Shown here: in pieces, positions 45,076 to 52,633 of the stretch
How positions within the stretch are numbered: position 1 is the first letter of the stretch
Layout of the letters: each line of letters opens with the position of its first letter
NCBI GenBank assembly: GCA_014075215.1
Contig: CP046177.1
Coordinates: forward strand, 2,852,501-2,916,500
Direction: 5' to 3'
DNA length: 64,000 nt
From: Flavobacteriaceae bacterium
Lineage (GTDB): Bacteria > Bacteroidota > Bacteroidia > Flavobacteriales > Flavobacteriaceae
Notes under the pieces: model-generated
Databases searched by the model: none
What the model was told of the DNA's origin: nothing
The model's input: only the letters and a program-made list of their open reading frames with translations
Position numbers and translations under genes: made by a program

Positions 45076-46300
45076 GAATTTGTACAAACATACCGGGCCG
45101 GGAACACTGGTTGCCGCTGCTTTTATCGGGCCGGGAACCGTGACCTTATGTACACTGGCAGGAGTGCATTTCGGGTTTGATTTATTATGGGCAATGACTT
45201 TATCCGTCGTTGCTACCATTGTGCTACAGGAAATGGCAGCGCGTTTGGGAATTGTCTCTCAAAAAGGATTGTCGGAAGTAATTAAATCGGAAATTAAAAA
45301 CCCAGTCATTAACCAATTGATACTCTTGCTAATTCTTTTAGCGATTGTTATCGGAAATGCTTCTTATGAAGCCGGAAATATCAGTGGAGGGATTCTGGGG
45401 CTTGAAGCCGTTTTAGGATCGTTTTCAATAACCATTTTCGGTGCTGCGATTAATATTTTTAGTATCATTATCGGATTATTGGCATTTATGTTATTATATA
45501 TCGGGGATTACAAGTTTTTAGAGAAAGCACTGGTTGCTTTAGTAGTCGTAATGAGTGTCTCTTTTATCATTACTGCCTTCATAACGAAACCTGATCTTTT
45601 TGATATTCTGAAAGGAGTTTTTATTCCAAAATCACCTAAAGGAAGCTTACTGACAATTATAGGGTTAATAGGTACTACGGTAGTGCCTTACAATCTTTTT
45701 TTACATGCGTCTTTAGTAAAAGAAAAGTGGAGTAAACACGAAGATTTAAAAGCCGTTAGAAAAGATACCGTGATTGCTATTATTTTAGGAGGCTTGGTTT
45801 CCATGGCAATCATCATTTCGGCAGCTTCTATTACCACAGGAGAAATTTCCAACGCTATTGACCTGGCCCAAAGCTTAGCTCCTTTATATGGAGATTTTTC
45901 AAAATACTTTTTGGCAATCGGACTGTTTGCCGCGGGAATCACTTCAGCAATTACAGCCCCATTAGCAGCTGCCTATGTGGCCAAAGGTTGTTTTGGGTGG
46001 AAAGGAGGCTTAAAATCTAAAAAATTCAGAACCGTTTGGATATGTATTCTAATGCTTGGAGTCGTATGTTCTTGCCTTGGTATCAAACCCATAGAAATCA
46101 TCAAATTTGCCCAGGTAGCTAACGGCATTTTACTACCTGTCATTGCGGGAGTCTTGCTGTGGGTTGTCAATAAAAAATCTGTCTTGGGAGATTTTGTAAA
46201 TTCAAAACTTCAAAATATACTAGGAATTGTCATTCTGATAGCAACTGTTTTTTTAGGGTTAAGAGGGCTTGATAGCGTTTTTGGATTTAGTTTATTTTAA
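45068..46300 (+). CDS. Nramp-like (SLC11-related) transporter with altered metal-site motifs
   Basis: 410 residues, about 11 membrane segments. The TM1 motif, DPGN in typical Nramp Mn/Fe transporters, reads GPGT (FIGPGTVTLCTLAG). The TM6 motif, usually MPH, reads VPY (TTVVPYNLFLHASLV). The fold is Nramp-like but the substrate is likely not the usual Mn/Fe; Mg, another cation or an organic substrate are possible. It lies between DUF2891 and pxpA in one operon. Confidence 0.88.
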   Translation: MIKNLYKHTGPGTLVAAAFIGPGTVTLCTLAGVHFGFDLLWAMTLSVVATIVLQEMAARLGIVSQKGLSEVIKSEIKNPVINQLILLLILLAIVIGNASYEAGNISGGILGLEAVLGSFSITIFGAAINIFSIIIGLLAFMLLYIGDYKFLEKALVALVVVMSVSFIITAFITKPDLFDILKGVFIPKSPKGSLLTIIGLIGTTVVPYNLFLHASLVKEKWSKHEDLKAVRKDTVIAIILGGLVSMAIIISAASITTGEISNAIDLAQSLAPLYGDFSKYFLAIGLFAAGITSAITAPLAAAYVAKGCFGWKGGLKSKKFRTVWICILMLGVVCSCLGIKPIEIIKFAQVANGILLPVIAGVLLWVVNKKSVLGDFVNSKLQNILGIVILIATVFLGLRGLDSVFGFSLF

Positions 46301-46317
46301 TCTTAAAAAACAAAATA

Positions 46318-47031
46318 TTGAAAATTGATTTAAATTGTGATGTAGGAGAAGGGCTAAACAATGAACATCTGCTGATGCCGCTTACCTCTTCTTGTAATAT
46401 TGCCTGTGGCGGACATGCAGGATCGGTTGAAATAATAGATCGGGTGATGGAGCTTGCCATTAAAAATAAAGTAAAAACAGGAGCACATCCTTCATTTCCG
46501 GATCGAATCAATTTTGGAAGAAAAGTGATGGGTATTTCAAATAACCAATTACAGCAGAGTTTAGAAGAACAAATGCAGCTTTTTAAAGAAAGAGCAATTT
46601 TTCATCATACGCAGGTTCATCATATAAAACCACATGGAGCTCTGTATAATTTGGTTGTTGTAAACCGGGAAAAAGCAGAAGTCGTTTGCAAAGCTATTCG
46701 AAATGTTTTTGAAAAGATAAAAATATACGCCCCTTACCGCTCTAAGGTTGAAGAGGTAGCGCAGGAATATGAAATTGAAGTCGTATATGAAGCTTTTGCA
46801 GACCGTAATTATAATGACGATTTAACGTTGGTTTCAAGAAGTGATCCTCATGCGGTTTTAACGGATCCGGGAGCAATAATCACCCATGTTTCCGGAATGC
46901 TAAACAAGTCAAAAGTAAAAACGATTAGCGGCAAAGAACTCATGATAAAAGCACAGACATTCTGCGTTCATGGCGATAATGAAAATGCAATTGCTATTTT
47001 AAAAGCATTGCATCAATATTTAGATATGTGA
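46318..47031 (+). CDS. pxpA: 5-oxoprolinase subunit A (LamB/YcsF family)
   Basis: 237 residues. LNCDVGEGL...TSSCNIACGGHAGS is the family N-terminus; KTGAHPSFPDR and IKPHGALYN are conserved. With PxpB and PxpC it forms the ATP-dependent 5-oxoprolinase that opens 5-oxoproline to glutamate. The start is TTG at 46318, 17 bases after the transporter stop; no ATG precedes the conserved residues. Confidence 0.93.
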   Translation: MKIDLNCDVGEGLNNEHLLMPLTSSCNIACGGHAGSVEIIDRVMELAIKNKVKTGAHPSFPDRINFGRKVMGISNNQLQQSLEEQMQLFKERAIFHHTQVHHIKPHGALYNLVVVNREKAEVVCKAIRNVFEKIKIYAPYRSKVEEVAQEYEIEVVYEAFADRNYNDDLTLVSRSDPHAVLTDPGAIITHVSGMLNKSKVKTISGKELMIKAQTFCVHGDNENAIAILKALHQYLDM

Positions 47032-47759
47032 TGGTGAGTAAAAATTTGTATCAACTTACATATAAACCTTTTGGAGATAGTGCCATTTTGATTGAATGGC
47101 CTGCAAAAACGGATGAAAAAATCATTAAAGATATTATCCGTTTTGAAAGCATCATTTCCAACAACCAGAATAATATAGATACCATTATTGCTTACCATTC
47201 CCTAACTGTCAAATATCAAAACAGTATTGATTTTGATTTTCAGATTTCGCAACTAAAGGAGTTGTATTTGTTAAAACGGGAAAATCAAACTCAAAAACAA
47301 AGAATCTGGCAAATTCCTGTTTGTTACGACATGATATTTGGACCGGATTTGGGAGCGATTTCCAAATTGAAAAGGATTTCCATTGCTGAAATAATTCAAT
47401 TACATACTTCACCGGATTATTTGATTTATTTTCTCGGTTTTCAACCCGGATTTCTTTATTTGGGAGGATTGCATACAAAAATTCATATGCCAAGAAAACC
47501 CAACCCCAGGCTGCGGGTAGCAAAAGGTACTGTCGGAATAGGAGGTGCACAAACCGGCGTATACCCTCAGGATAGTGCAGGCGGTTGGAACCTCATAGGC
47601 AAATCGCCTGTCAATTTTTTTGACGTTACAAAATCGCCACCTTGTTTTGCCAAAGCCGGAGATCGGGTTCGGTTTCACGCTATTGATTTGGAAACCTTTT
47701 ATGAAGTAGAAGAAAAGGTAAAACAAGGAGTTTTTCAATTAAAATTTCAGGAGCTATGA
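47031..47759 (+). CDS. pxpB: 5-oxoprolinase subunit B (KipI-like)
   Basis: About 242 residues. PFGDSAILIEW starts the allophanate hydrolase subunit 1/KipI domain; FLGFQPGFLYLGGL and RVAKGTVGIGGAQTGVYPQ are the cyclophilin-like core. The ATG at 47031 overlaps the pxpA stop (TGATG). The gene ends in ATGA overlap with pxpC. Confidence 0.92.
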   Translation: MVSKNLYQLTYKPFGDSAILIEWPAKTDEKIIKDIIRFESIISNNQNNIDTIIAYHSLTVKYQNSIDFDFQISQLKELYLLKRENQTQKQRIWQIPVCYDMIFGPDLGAISKLKRISIAEIIQLHTSPDYLIYFLGFQPGFLYLGGLHTKIHMPRKPNPRLRVAKGTVGIGGAQTGVYPQDSAGGWNLIGKSPVNFFDVTKSPPCFAKAGDRVRFHAIDLETFYEVEEKVKQGVFQLKFQEL

Positions 47760-48592
47760 TCAAAGTATTGAATCCCGGAATGTATACGTCAATACAAGAT
47801 AAAGGGCGCTTTGGTTTTGCAAAAATGGGAGTCGCAGCGGCCGGAGCGATGGATGCATATGCCGCTGAACTCGCAAATGTATTATTGCAAAACGATTCGA
47901 AAGATGCAATTTTGGAAATCACTTTCGGGCAGGGGGTCTTTGAATTTACAACAGCTACATTTTTTTCTTTAACAGGAGGAGATTTTTCTCCAAAACTAAA
48001 CAGTCTTTCCATAGCATTAAACAGAGTATATTTTGCTGAAAAAGGGTCTATCCTGTTTTTTGAAAGACGACATTACGGAGCCAGAACTTATTTGGCCGTT
48101 CAGGGAGGTATCCGATCGACTATTGTTTTTGGAAGCAGGAGTTTTTCTCCCGGAATTACAAAGCCCAGATTGGAGAAAGGCGATGAATTGAATATAAAAC
48201 CCACAACCGCTACTCCCAATGACCGGTTTTCTAAAGTCAAGATTCAAAAGAACCACTTTATATCCCCCGGTTTAGAATGTTCTCCCGGTCCGGAATTTGA
48301 TCGGTTAAATAATAAGCAAAAACAACAATTATTCGAATCTTTTACAATTTCCGAAGATAACAATCGCGTGGGGTATAGATTAAACGAACCCGTTAAAAAC
48401 GATTTACAACCGATCTTAACCTCTGCCGTACTGGCGGGAACAGTACAACTAACACCTTCCGGAAAATTGATCGTATTGATGAGAGATGGCCAGGTAACGG
48501 GAGGATATCCCAGAGTATTACAGTTATCAGAATACGCTATCTCCAGGCTGGGGCAGAAAATTACCGGAGAGAAAATTCAGTTTAAAGTTTGA
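47756..48592 (+). CDS. pxpC: 5-oxoprolinase subunit C (KipA/biotin-dependent carboxyltransferase family)
   Basis: 278 residues. GMYTSIQDKGRFGFAKMGVAAAGAMDAYA is the KipA signature; then LEITFGQGVFEF, YLAVQGGI and DGQVTGGYPRVLQLSEYAISRLGQ. The start overlaps the pxpB stop by 4 bases. It completes the PxpABC set, so the operon should convert 5-oxoproline (from glutathione turnover or spontaneous Gln cyclisation) to glutamate. Confidence 0.93.
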   Translation: MIKVLNPGMYTSIQDKGRFGFAKMGVAAAGAMDAYAAELANVLLQNDSKDAILEITFGQGVFEFTTATFFSLTGGDFSPKLNSLSIALNRVYFAEKGSILFFERRHYGARTYLAVQGGIRSTIVFGSRSFSPGITKPRLEKGDELNIKPTTATPNDRFSKVKIQKNHFISPGLECSPGPEFDRLNNKQKQQLFESFTISEDNNRVGYRLNEPVKNDLQPILTSAVLAGTVQLTPSGKLIVLMRDGQVTGGYPRVLQLSEYAISRLGQKITGEKIQFKV

Positions 48593-48633
48593 AAGATCCT
48601 AATTTTTTATATTCGTGAAAAATTTTAGTAAGC

Positions 48634-48793
48634 GAACTCATTTAAACTTTTTGAATGTAAGCGAAAATTAGAAGTTTTTAGCTCTGTTGAAGGATTTTTT
48701 GAGTTGCATAGGCAGCGCTACAAAGGAAAAAAAGACAAAAACAGAGCGGAAAACAGTAATTTTTTAGCAAATTGAAAAAGTTTAAATGAGTTC
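48634..48793 (+). mobile_element. Repeat A full-length copy
   Basis: 160 bp with both terminal repeats, flanked by AGC on each side (48631..48633 and 48794..48796). It lies between pxpC and a small membrane protein whose GTG start is the first codon after the duplication. Confidence 0.85.
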
Positions 48794-48796
48794 AGC

Positions 48797-48946
48797 GTGA
48801 AATTTAAAAGAAGGCTTGGCAAACAAAAAAAGTCGAATCCAAAAAAAGGGTTGATACTGGTTATTTTATTGATTGTAGCCTTGCTCTTATGGTACAATGC
48901 AAAAAGAATTATAGCCACCTTTTTTATTTGGAAAGAAACCAATTAA
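48797..48946 (+). CDS. Small single-pass membrane protein (49 residues)
   Basis: From GTG at 48797: a basic head (MKFKRRLGKQKKSNPKK), one hydrophobic segment (LILVILLIVALLLW) and a short tail. The charge pattern fits an inner-membrane protein with the N-terminus inside. The frame is closed upstream by stops, so GTG is the only start. Repeat A has inserted immediately before it. Function unknown. Confidence 0.55.
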   Translation: MKFKRRLGKQKKSNPKKGLILVILLIVALLLWYNAKRIIATFFIWKETN

Positions 48947-49137
48947 AAACCCTATTAAAGTAGGGGTGATAAGTATTTAACTATAAATTTTTCTTATAGT
49001 TATAAATAAATAAAATTGATAGTATTATTAAAACCGAAACTTGGAACTTTCAAACTTTAAACAGTATGATAACCTCCATGAGAATTTGTTTAGATTTGTA
49101 TCATCCGAGCGGTTAAAAACAAAATCATATATTGAGT

Positions 49138-49683
49138 ATGGAAAAAATCATTTTAGGTATTGATCCGGGAACTACCGTTATGGGATTTGGATTGATTAAG
49201 GTCATGGGAAGTAAAATGCAATTTATTCAAATGAATGAATTACAACTTCAAAAATACGACGACCATTATGTAAAACTTAAATTGATTTTTGAGAGAGCTA
49301 TAGAGCTGATAGATACATATAATCCTGATGAAATAGCCATTGAAGCTCCTTTTTTCGGTAAAAATGTACAATCGATGTTAAAACTGGGCAGGGCTCAGGG
49401 TGCCGCCATTTCAGCAGGATTATCCAGGGAAATTCCAATTACCGAATACCTGCCTAAAAAAGTAAAAATGGCTATTACCGGAAATGGAAATGCCAGCAAA
49501 GAACAGGTAGCTAAAATGTTACAAAGTTTACTGGATTTAAAAACGTTACCCTCAAATTTAGATGCTACCGACGGTTTGGCTGTTGCAGTATGCCATTTTT
49601 ATAATGCAGGAAAAGTTGCAAAAGAAAAAAGCTATACCGGTTGGGCAAGTTTTGTAAAGCAACATCCAAAAAAAATAACATAA
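49138..49683 (+). CDS. ruvC: Holliday junction resolvase RuvC
   Basis: 181 residues. ILGIDPGTTVMGFG (Asp8) starts the RNase H-like fold, AIEAPFFGKN carries the catalytic Glu, and NLDATDGLAVAVCHF holds the C-terminal Asp pair. RuvC cuts Holliday junctions in recombination. ATG at 49138 is chosen over the TTG two codons upstream. Confidence 0.95.
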   Translation: MEKIILGIDPGTTVMGFGLIKVMGSKMQFIQMNELQLQKYDDHYVKLKLIFERAIELIDTYNPDEIAIEAPFFGKNVQSMLKLGRAQGAAISAGLSREIPITEYLPKKVKMAITGNGNASKEQVAKMLQSLLDLKTLPSNLDATDGLAVAVCHFYNAGKVAKEKSYTGWASFVKQHPKKIT

Positions 49684-49693
49684 ACCATTCATC

Positions 49694-50845
49694 ATCGCCG
49701 GAATTTATATTCATATCCCGTTCTGTAAACAAGCGTGTTACTATTGCGATTTTCATTTTTCCACCTCTTTAAAAAAGAAAAAGATGCTTATAGAGGCATT
49801 AATAAAAGAAGTTCAACTTCGTAAAGAGGCATTAAACAATCAAATGGTAACAACGATTTATTTTGGCGGCGGAACACCGAGCCTATTGAGTACTTCTGAA
49901 CTGGAAGCTATCATCAATAGTGTTTACAGTTATCATTCCGTAATTAAAAATCCTGAAATTACACTGGAAGCAAACCCGGATGATCTTTTATCATTTCAAA
50001 AATCATCGGGAACCGTTTTTGAACATTATAAAACAATCGGTATTAATCGTTTGAGTATTGGCATTCAATCTTTTTTTGATGATGATTTACAATTGATGAA
50101 TCGTGCTCATAAGGCATCGGAAGCCATAAATTGCCTGACAACGGCAACCCAACATTTTGACAATATTTCCGTAGATCTAATCTATGGAATACCGGGAATG
50201 ACCAATAAAAAATGGATAGATAACATTCGCAAGGCTTTATCTTTTAAAATTCCGCATATTTCCAGTTATGCATTAACTGTTGAACCTAAAACAGCTTTGA
50301 AAACCTTTATTAAAAAAGGGGTAATTCCACAAGTAAATGACGCACAGGCGCAAGAGCAGTTTTACCTGCTGGTTGATGTATTAGAACAGCATCATTTTAT
50401 TCATTATGAATTATCCAATTTTGCAAAAAAAGGTTTCTTTAGTGAAAACAATTCAGGATATTGGCAAGGAAAACCATATATAGGAATCGGGCCGTCAGCA
50501 CATTCTTTTGATGGGAAAAAGCGAAGTTGGAATATTCATAATAATGCAAAATACATTGCCTCTTTGAAAGAAAACCGGCTTCCGGCAGAAGAAGAAATAT
50601 TAACGGTTACGGATGGTTATAACGAATATATAATGACAGGTTTAAGAACTATGTGGGGAGTATCACTACAAAAAGTAGCAAAAGATTTCGGAAAAACATA
50701 CCTAACATATCTTATAAAACAGTCAGAAAAATATATTTTGGAAGAATTGTTGTATATTGAAGGAGAAACATTAAAAGCCACTGCAAAAGGAAAATTTTTA
50801 TCTGACGGCATTGCATCTGATCTTTTTAAATTAAACCTGTCTTGA
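49694..50845 (+). CDS. hemW: HemW-like radical SAM protein with non-canonical start
   Basis: About 383 residues if started at the ATC of 49694..49696, giving (M)AGIYIHIPFCKQACYYCDFHF. The 4Fe-4S/SAM motif is CKQACYYC; YFGGGTPSLL, EANPDD and RLSIGIQSF follow, typical of HemW (heme chaperone, formerly annotated coproporphyrinogen III oxidase-like). Between the in-frame stop at 49676 and this point there is no ATG, GTG or TTG, and the next ATG (49784) lies beyond the cluster motif. Either a rare AUC start is used or the start codon has mutated. It begins 11 bases after ruvC. Confidence 0.85.
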   Translation: MAGIYIHIPFCKQACYYCDFHFSTSLKKKKMLIEALIKEVQLRKEALNNQMVTTIYFGGGTPSLLSTSELEAIINSVYSYHSVIKNPEITLEANPDDLLSFQKSSGTVFEHYKTIGINRLSIGIQSFFDDDLQLMNRAHKASEAINCLTTATQHFDNISVDLIYGIPGMTNKKWIDNIRKALSFKIPHISSYALTVEPKTALKTFIKKGVIPQVNDAQAQEQFYLLVDVLEQHHFIHYELSNFAKKGFFSENNSGYWQGKPYIGIGPSAHSFDGKKRSWNIHNNAKYIASLKENRLPAEEEILTVTDGYNEYIMTGLRTMWGVSLQKVAKDFGKTYLTYLIKQSEKYILEELLYIEGETLKATAKGKFLSDGIASDLFKLNLS

Positions 50846-51594
50846 GAGCACATATACAATACCATTCCAAAAAATATACAATCGACTTATCAAAACCTAT
50901 CGATATTTCCATTGCCATAGATCCGGAAAAGCAAAATGTAAATGCCTGGCATATCGGTCCTCCGGAGATATATCCGGTAGCTACAGATGAATGGATTGGA
51001 AGTGTTGCCAAAGGAGCCGATGTAAATTTTAACATGATAACATTTAATCCGCATGCTCATATTACACATACCGAAACAGTTGGGCATATTACAGAAAAAA
51101 TACATTCTATCAACCGGAATTTACGGCAATACTTCTTTCTGTCCGAAGTCATAACAGTTGCTCCGGAAGCAGAAAGTGGCGATTTTTTTATATCTAAAAA
51201 ACAACTGCAATATGCACTGGGAAATAAAAAAAGAGAGGCCGTTGCCATTCGTACCATTCCAAATACGGAAGATAAAAAAACGTTGCAGTACTCAAATACC
51301 AACCCTCCTTATGTGTTAGAAGATGCAACCATTTATTTAAGAGAAAAAGGCGTCAAACATTTATTGGTTGATCTGCCTTCTGTGGACAAAGAAAAAGACG
51401 GAGGGAAATTAGTAGCGCATCATGCTTTTTGGAATACCGCCGGAAAATTGCGATTAGATGCTACCATCACGGAATTTATTTTTATACCAAATGCCGTTGA
51501 AGACGGAACGTATTTTCTAAACCTGATGATTGCTCCTTTTGAAAACGATGCAAGCCCCAGCAAACCTGTATTATACCAAATTATAGATGATTAA
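50842..51594 (+). CDS. Cyclase family protein (kynurenine formamidase-like)
   Basis: 250 residues of the Cyclase/KynB superfamily of metal-dependent hydrolases. FNPHAHITHTETVGHI is the metal-binding H-x(3)-H-like motif and VKHLLVDLPSVDKE plus AHHAFW complete the site. Substrate unknown; in flavobacteria this gene commonly follows hemW. The start is TTG at 50842, overlapping the hemW stop (TTGA). Confidence 0.83.
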   Translation: MRAHIQYHSKKYTIDLSKPIDISIAIDPEKQNVNAWHIGPPEIYPVATDEWIGSVAKGADVNFNMITFNPHAHITHTETVGHITEKIHSINRNLRQYFFLSEVITVAPEAESGDFFISKKQLQYALGNKKREAVAIRTIPNTEDKKTLQYSNTNPPYVLEDATIYLREKGVKHLLVDLPSVDKEKDGGKLVAHHAFWNTAGKLRLDATITEFIFIPNAVEDGTYFLNLMIAPFENDASPSKPVLYQIIDD

Positions 51595-51628
51595 AAAAAT
51601 CTACAGGGCGCCTCTAATAAAAAAATTG

Positions 51629-52015
51629 CTAATCATCCAGAATCGCTTTGATGTTGGGTTTGAAATAATTAGGGCCTTTTAACACCTTTCCGTCTTCCCG
51701 ATATATAGGCTTTCCGTTTTCACCCAGCTTGCTCATATTGCTTCGTTGAATTTCATTAAATACCGCTTCTATTTTGTCCTGCATTCCATGTTCCAGGATG
51801 GTACCACATAAAATATACAGCATATCCCCCAGCGCATCAGCTACTTCCTCCAAATCATTATTTTCTGCAGCTTCCAAATATTCTTCATTCTCCTCTTTCA
51901 TCAAATTAAAACGAAGCCTGTTTCTTTCCGAACCGATATTAGCTGTAGGTGTCTCTTTAATTCCCAGATTAAAAGCCGTGTGAAATTCACGTACGGCAGC
52001 GATTCTTTTTTTCAT
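51629..52015 (-). CDS. MazG-like nucleotide pyrophosphohydrolase
   Basis: 128 residues of the all-alpha NTP pyrophosphatase superfamily. The E-E-(x)n-E-(x)3-D metal-binding pattern is seen in KEENEEYLEA and LEEVADALGDMLYIL. A C-terminal segment (KLGENGKPIYREDGKVLKGPNYFKPN) is typical of the phage/bacterial HisE-like MazG proteins. It probably cleans up non-canonical nucleotides. Confidence 0.87.
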   Translation of the reverse strand: MKKRIAAVREFHTAFNLGIKETPTANIGSERNRLRFNLMKEENEEYLEAAENNDLEEVADALGDMLYILCGTILEHGMQDKIEAVFNEIQRSNMSKLGENGKPIYREDGKVLKGPNYFKPNIKAILDD

Positions 52016-52056
52016 TTTATCTATATATAATTCCTACTTATTTTTCCGTTTTTATT

Positions 52057-52217
52057 GAACTCGTTTAGACTTTTTGGGTTTAAGCGAAAATTAGAAGGTT
52101 TTAGCTCTGTTGAAGGTTTTTTTGAGTTGCATAGGCAGCGCTACGGAAGGAAAAAAAGATAAGAACAGAGCAGAAAACACCCATTTTTTAGCAAATTCAA
52201 AAAGTCTAAACGAGTTC
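52057..52217 (+). mobile_element. Repeat A full-length copy
   Basis: 161 bp; the ends are the variant GAACTCGTTTAGACTTTTT (also seen in the truncated copy at 25227). Flanked by ATT on both sides (52054..52056 and 52218..52220). It lies upstream of the MazG-like gene, 42 bases from its start codon. Confidence 0.85.
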
Positions 52218-52391
52218 ATTATTTTGATCGCCATATATGACTGTTTTTCAATATCTTATTAAAGAGGTTTTTAGTTCTGAAATTTTTTGAAAAAAACTTG
52301 AAACCTAAAACCTTTACACTTTCCAACTTTCATACTTTCAAACTATTGACAACCCCCATTAAGAATTGTAACTTTACCAAAAATACAAATT

Positions 52392-52583
52392 ATGTTTACG
52401 ACAGGCAGGATAATTTTCATGGTGCTATTTGTTATCGCTTTTATTGGTTTAATGATTATAAGTTATAAGAAAGATGCCAAAAAGCACCGAAGTTATTATA
52501 AAAACACTGCGAAAAAAGTGGCCATATACAGTATACTTGTGATTGCTATTTTTGTGCTTTTGCGTTATTTTACCAGTAACTAA
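52392..52583 (+). CDS. Small membrane protein of unknown function
   Basis: 63 residues with two hydrophobic segments (IIFMVLFVIAFIGLMII and VAIYSILVIAIFVLLRYF) separated by a basic loop (SYKKDAKKHRSYYKNTAKK). The design resembles small flavobacterial inner-membrane proteins; no function known. TAACTTTA 25 bases upstream is a near-consensus -7 element. Confidence 0.7.
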   Translation: MFTTGRIIFMVLFVIAFIGLMIISYKKDAKKHRSYYKNTAKKVAIYSILVIAIFVLLRYFTSN

Positions 52584-52633
52584 ACTGCAAATAATACCGT
52601 TTCCGATAAAATACTTAACCCGATAAAAAATGG

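Noticed and set aside
49784..50845. hemW started at the first ATG
   Set aside because: This start would omit the 4Fe-4S/SAM cysteine motif encoded at about 49725..49748, which is in frame and intact.
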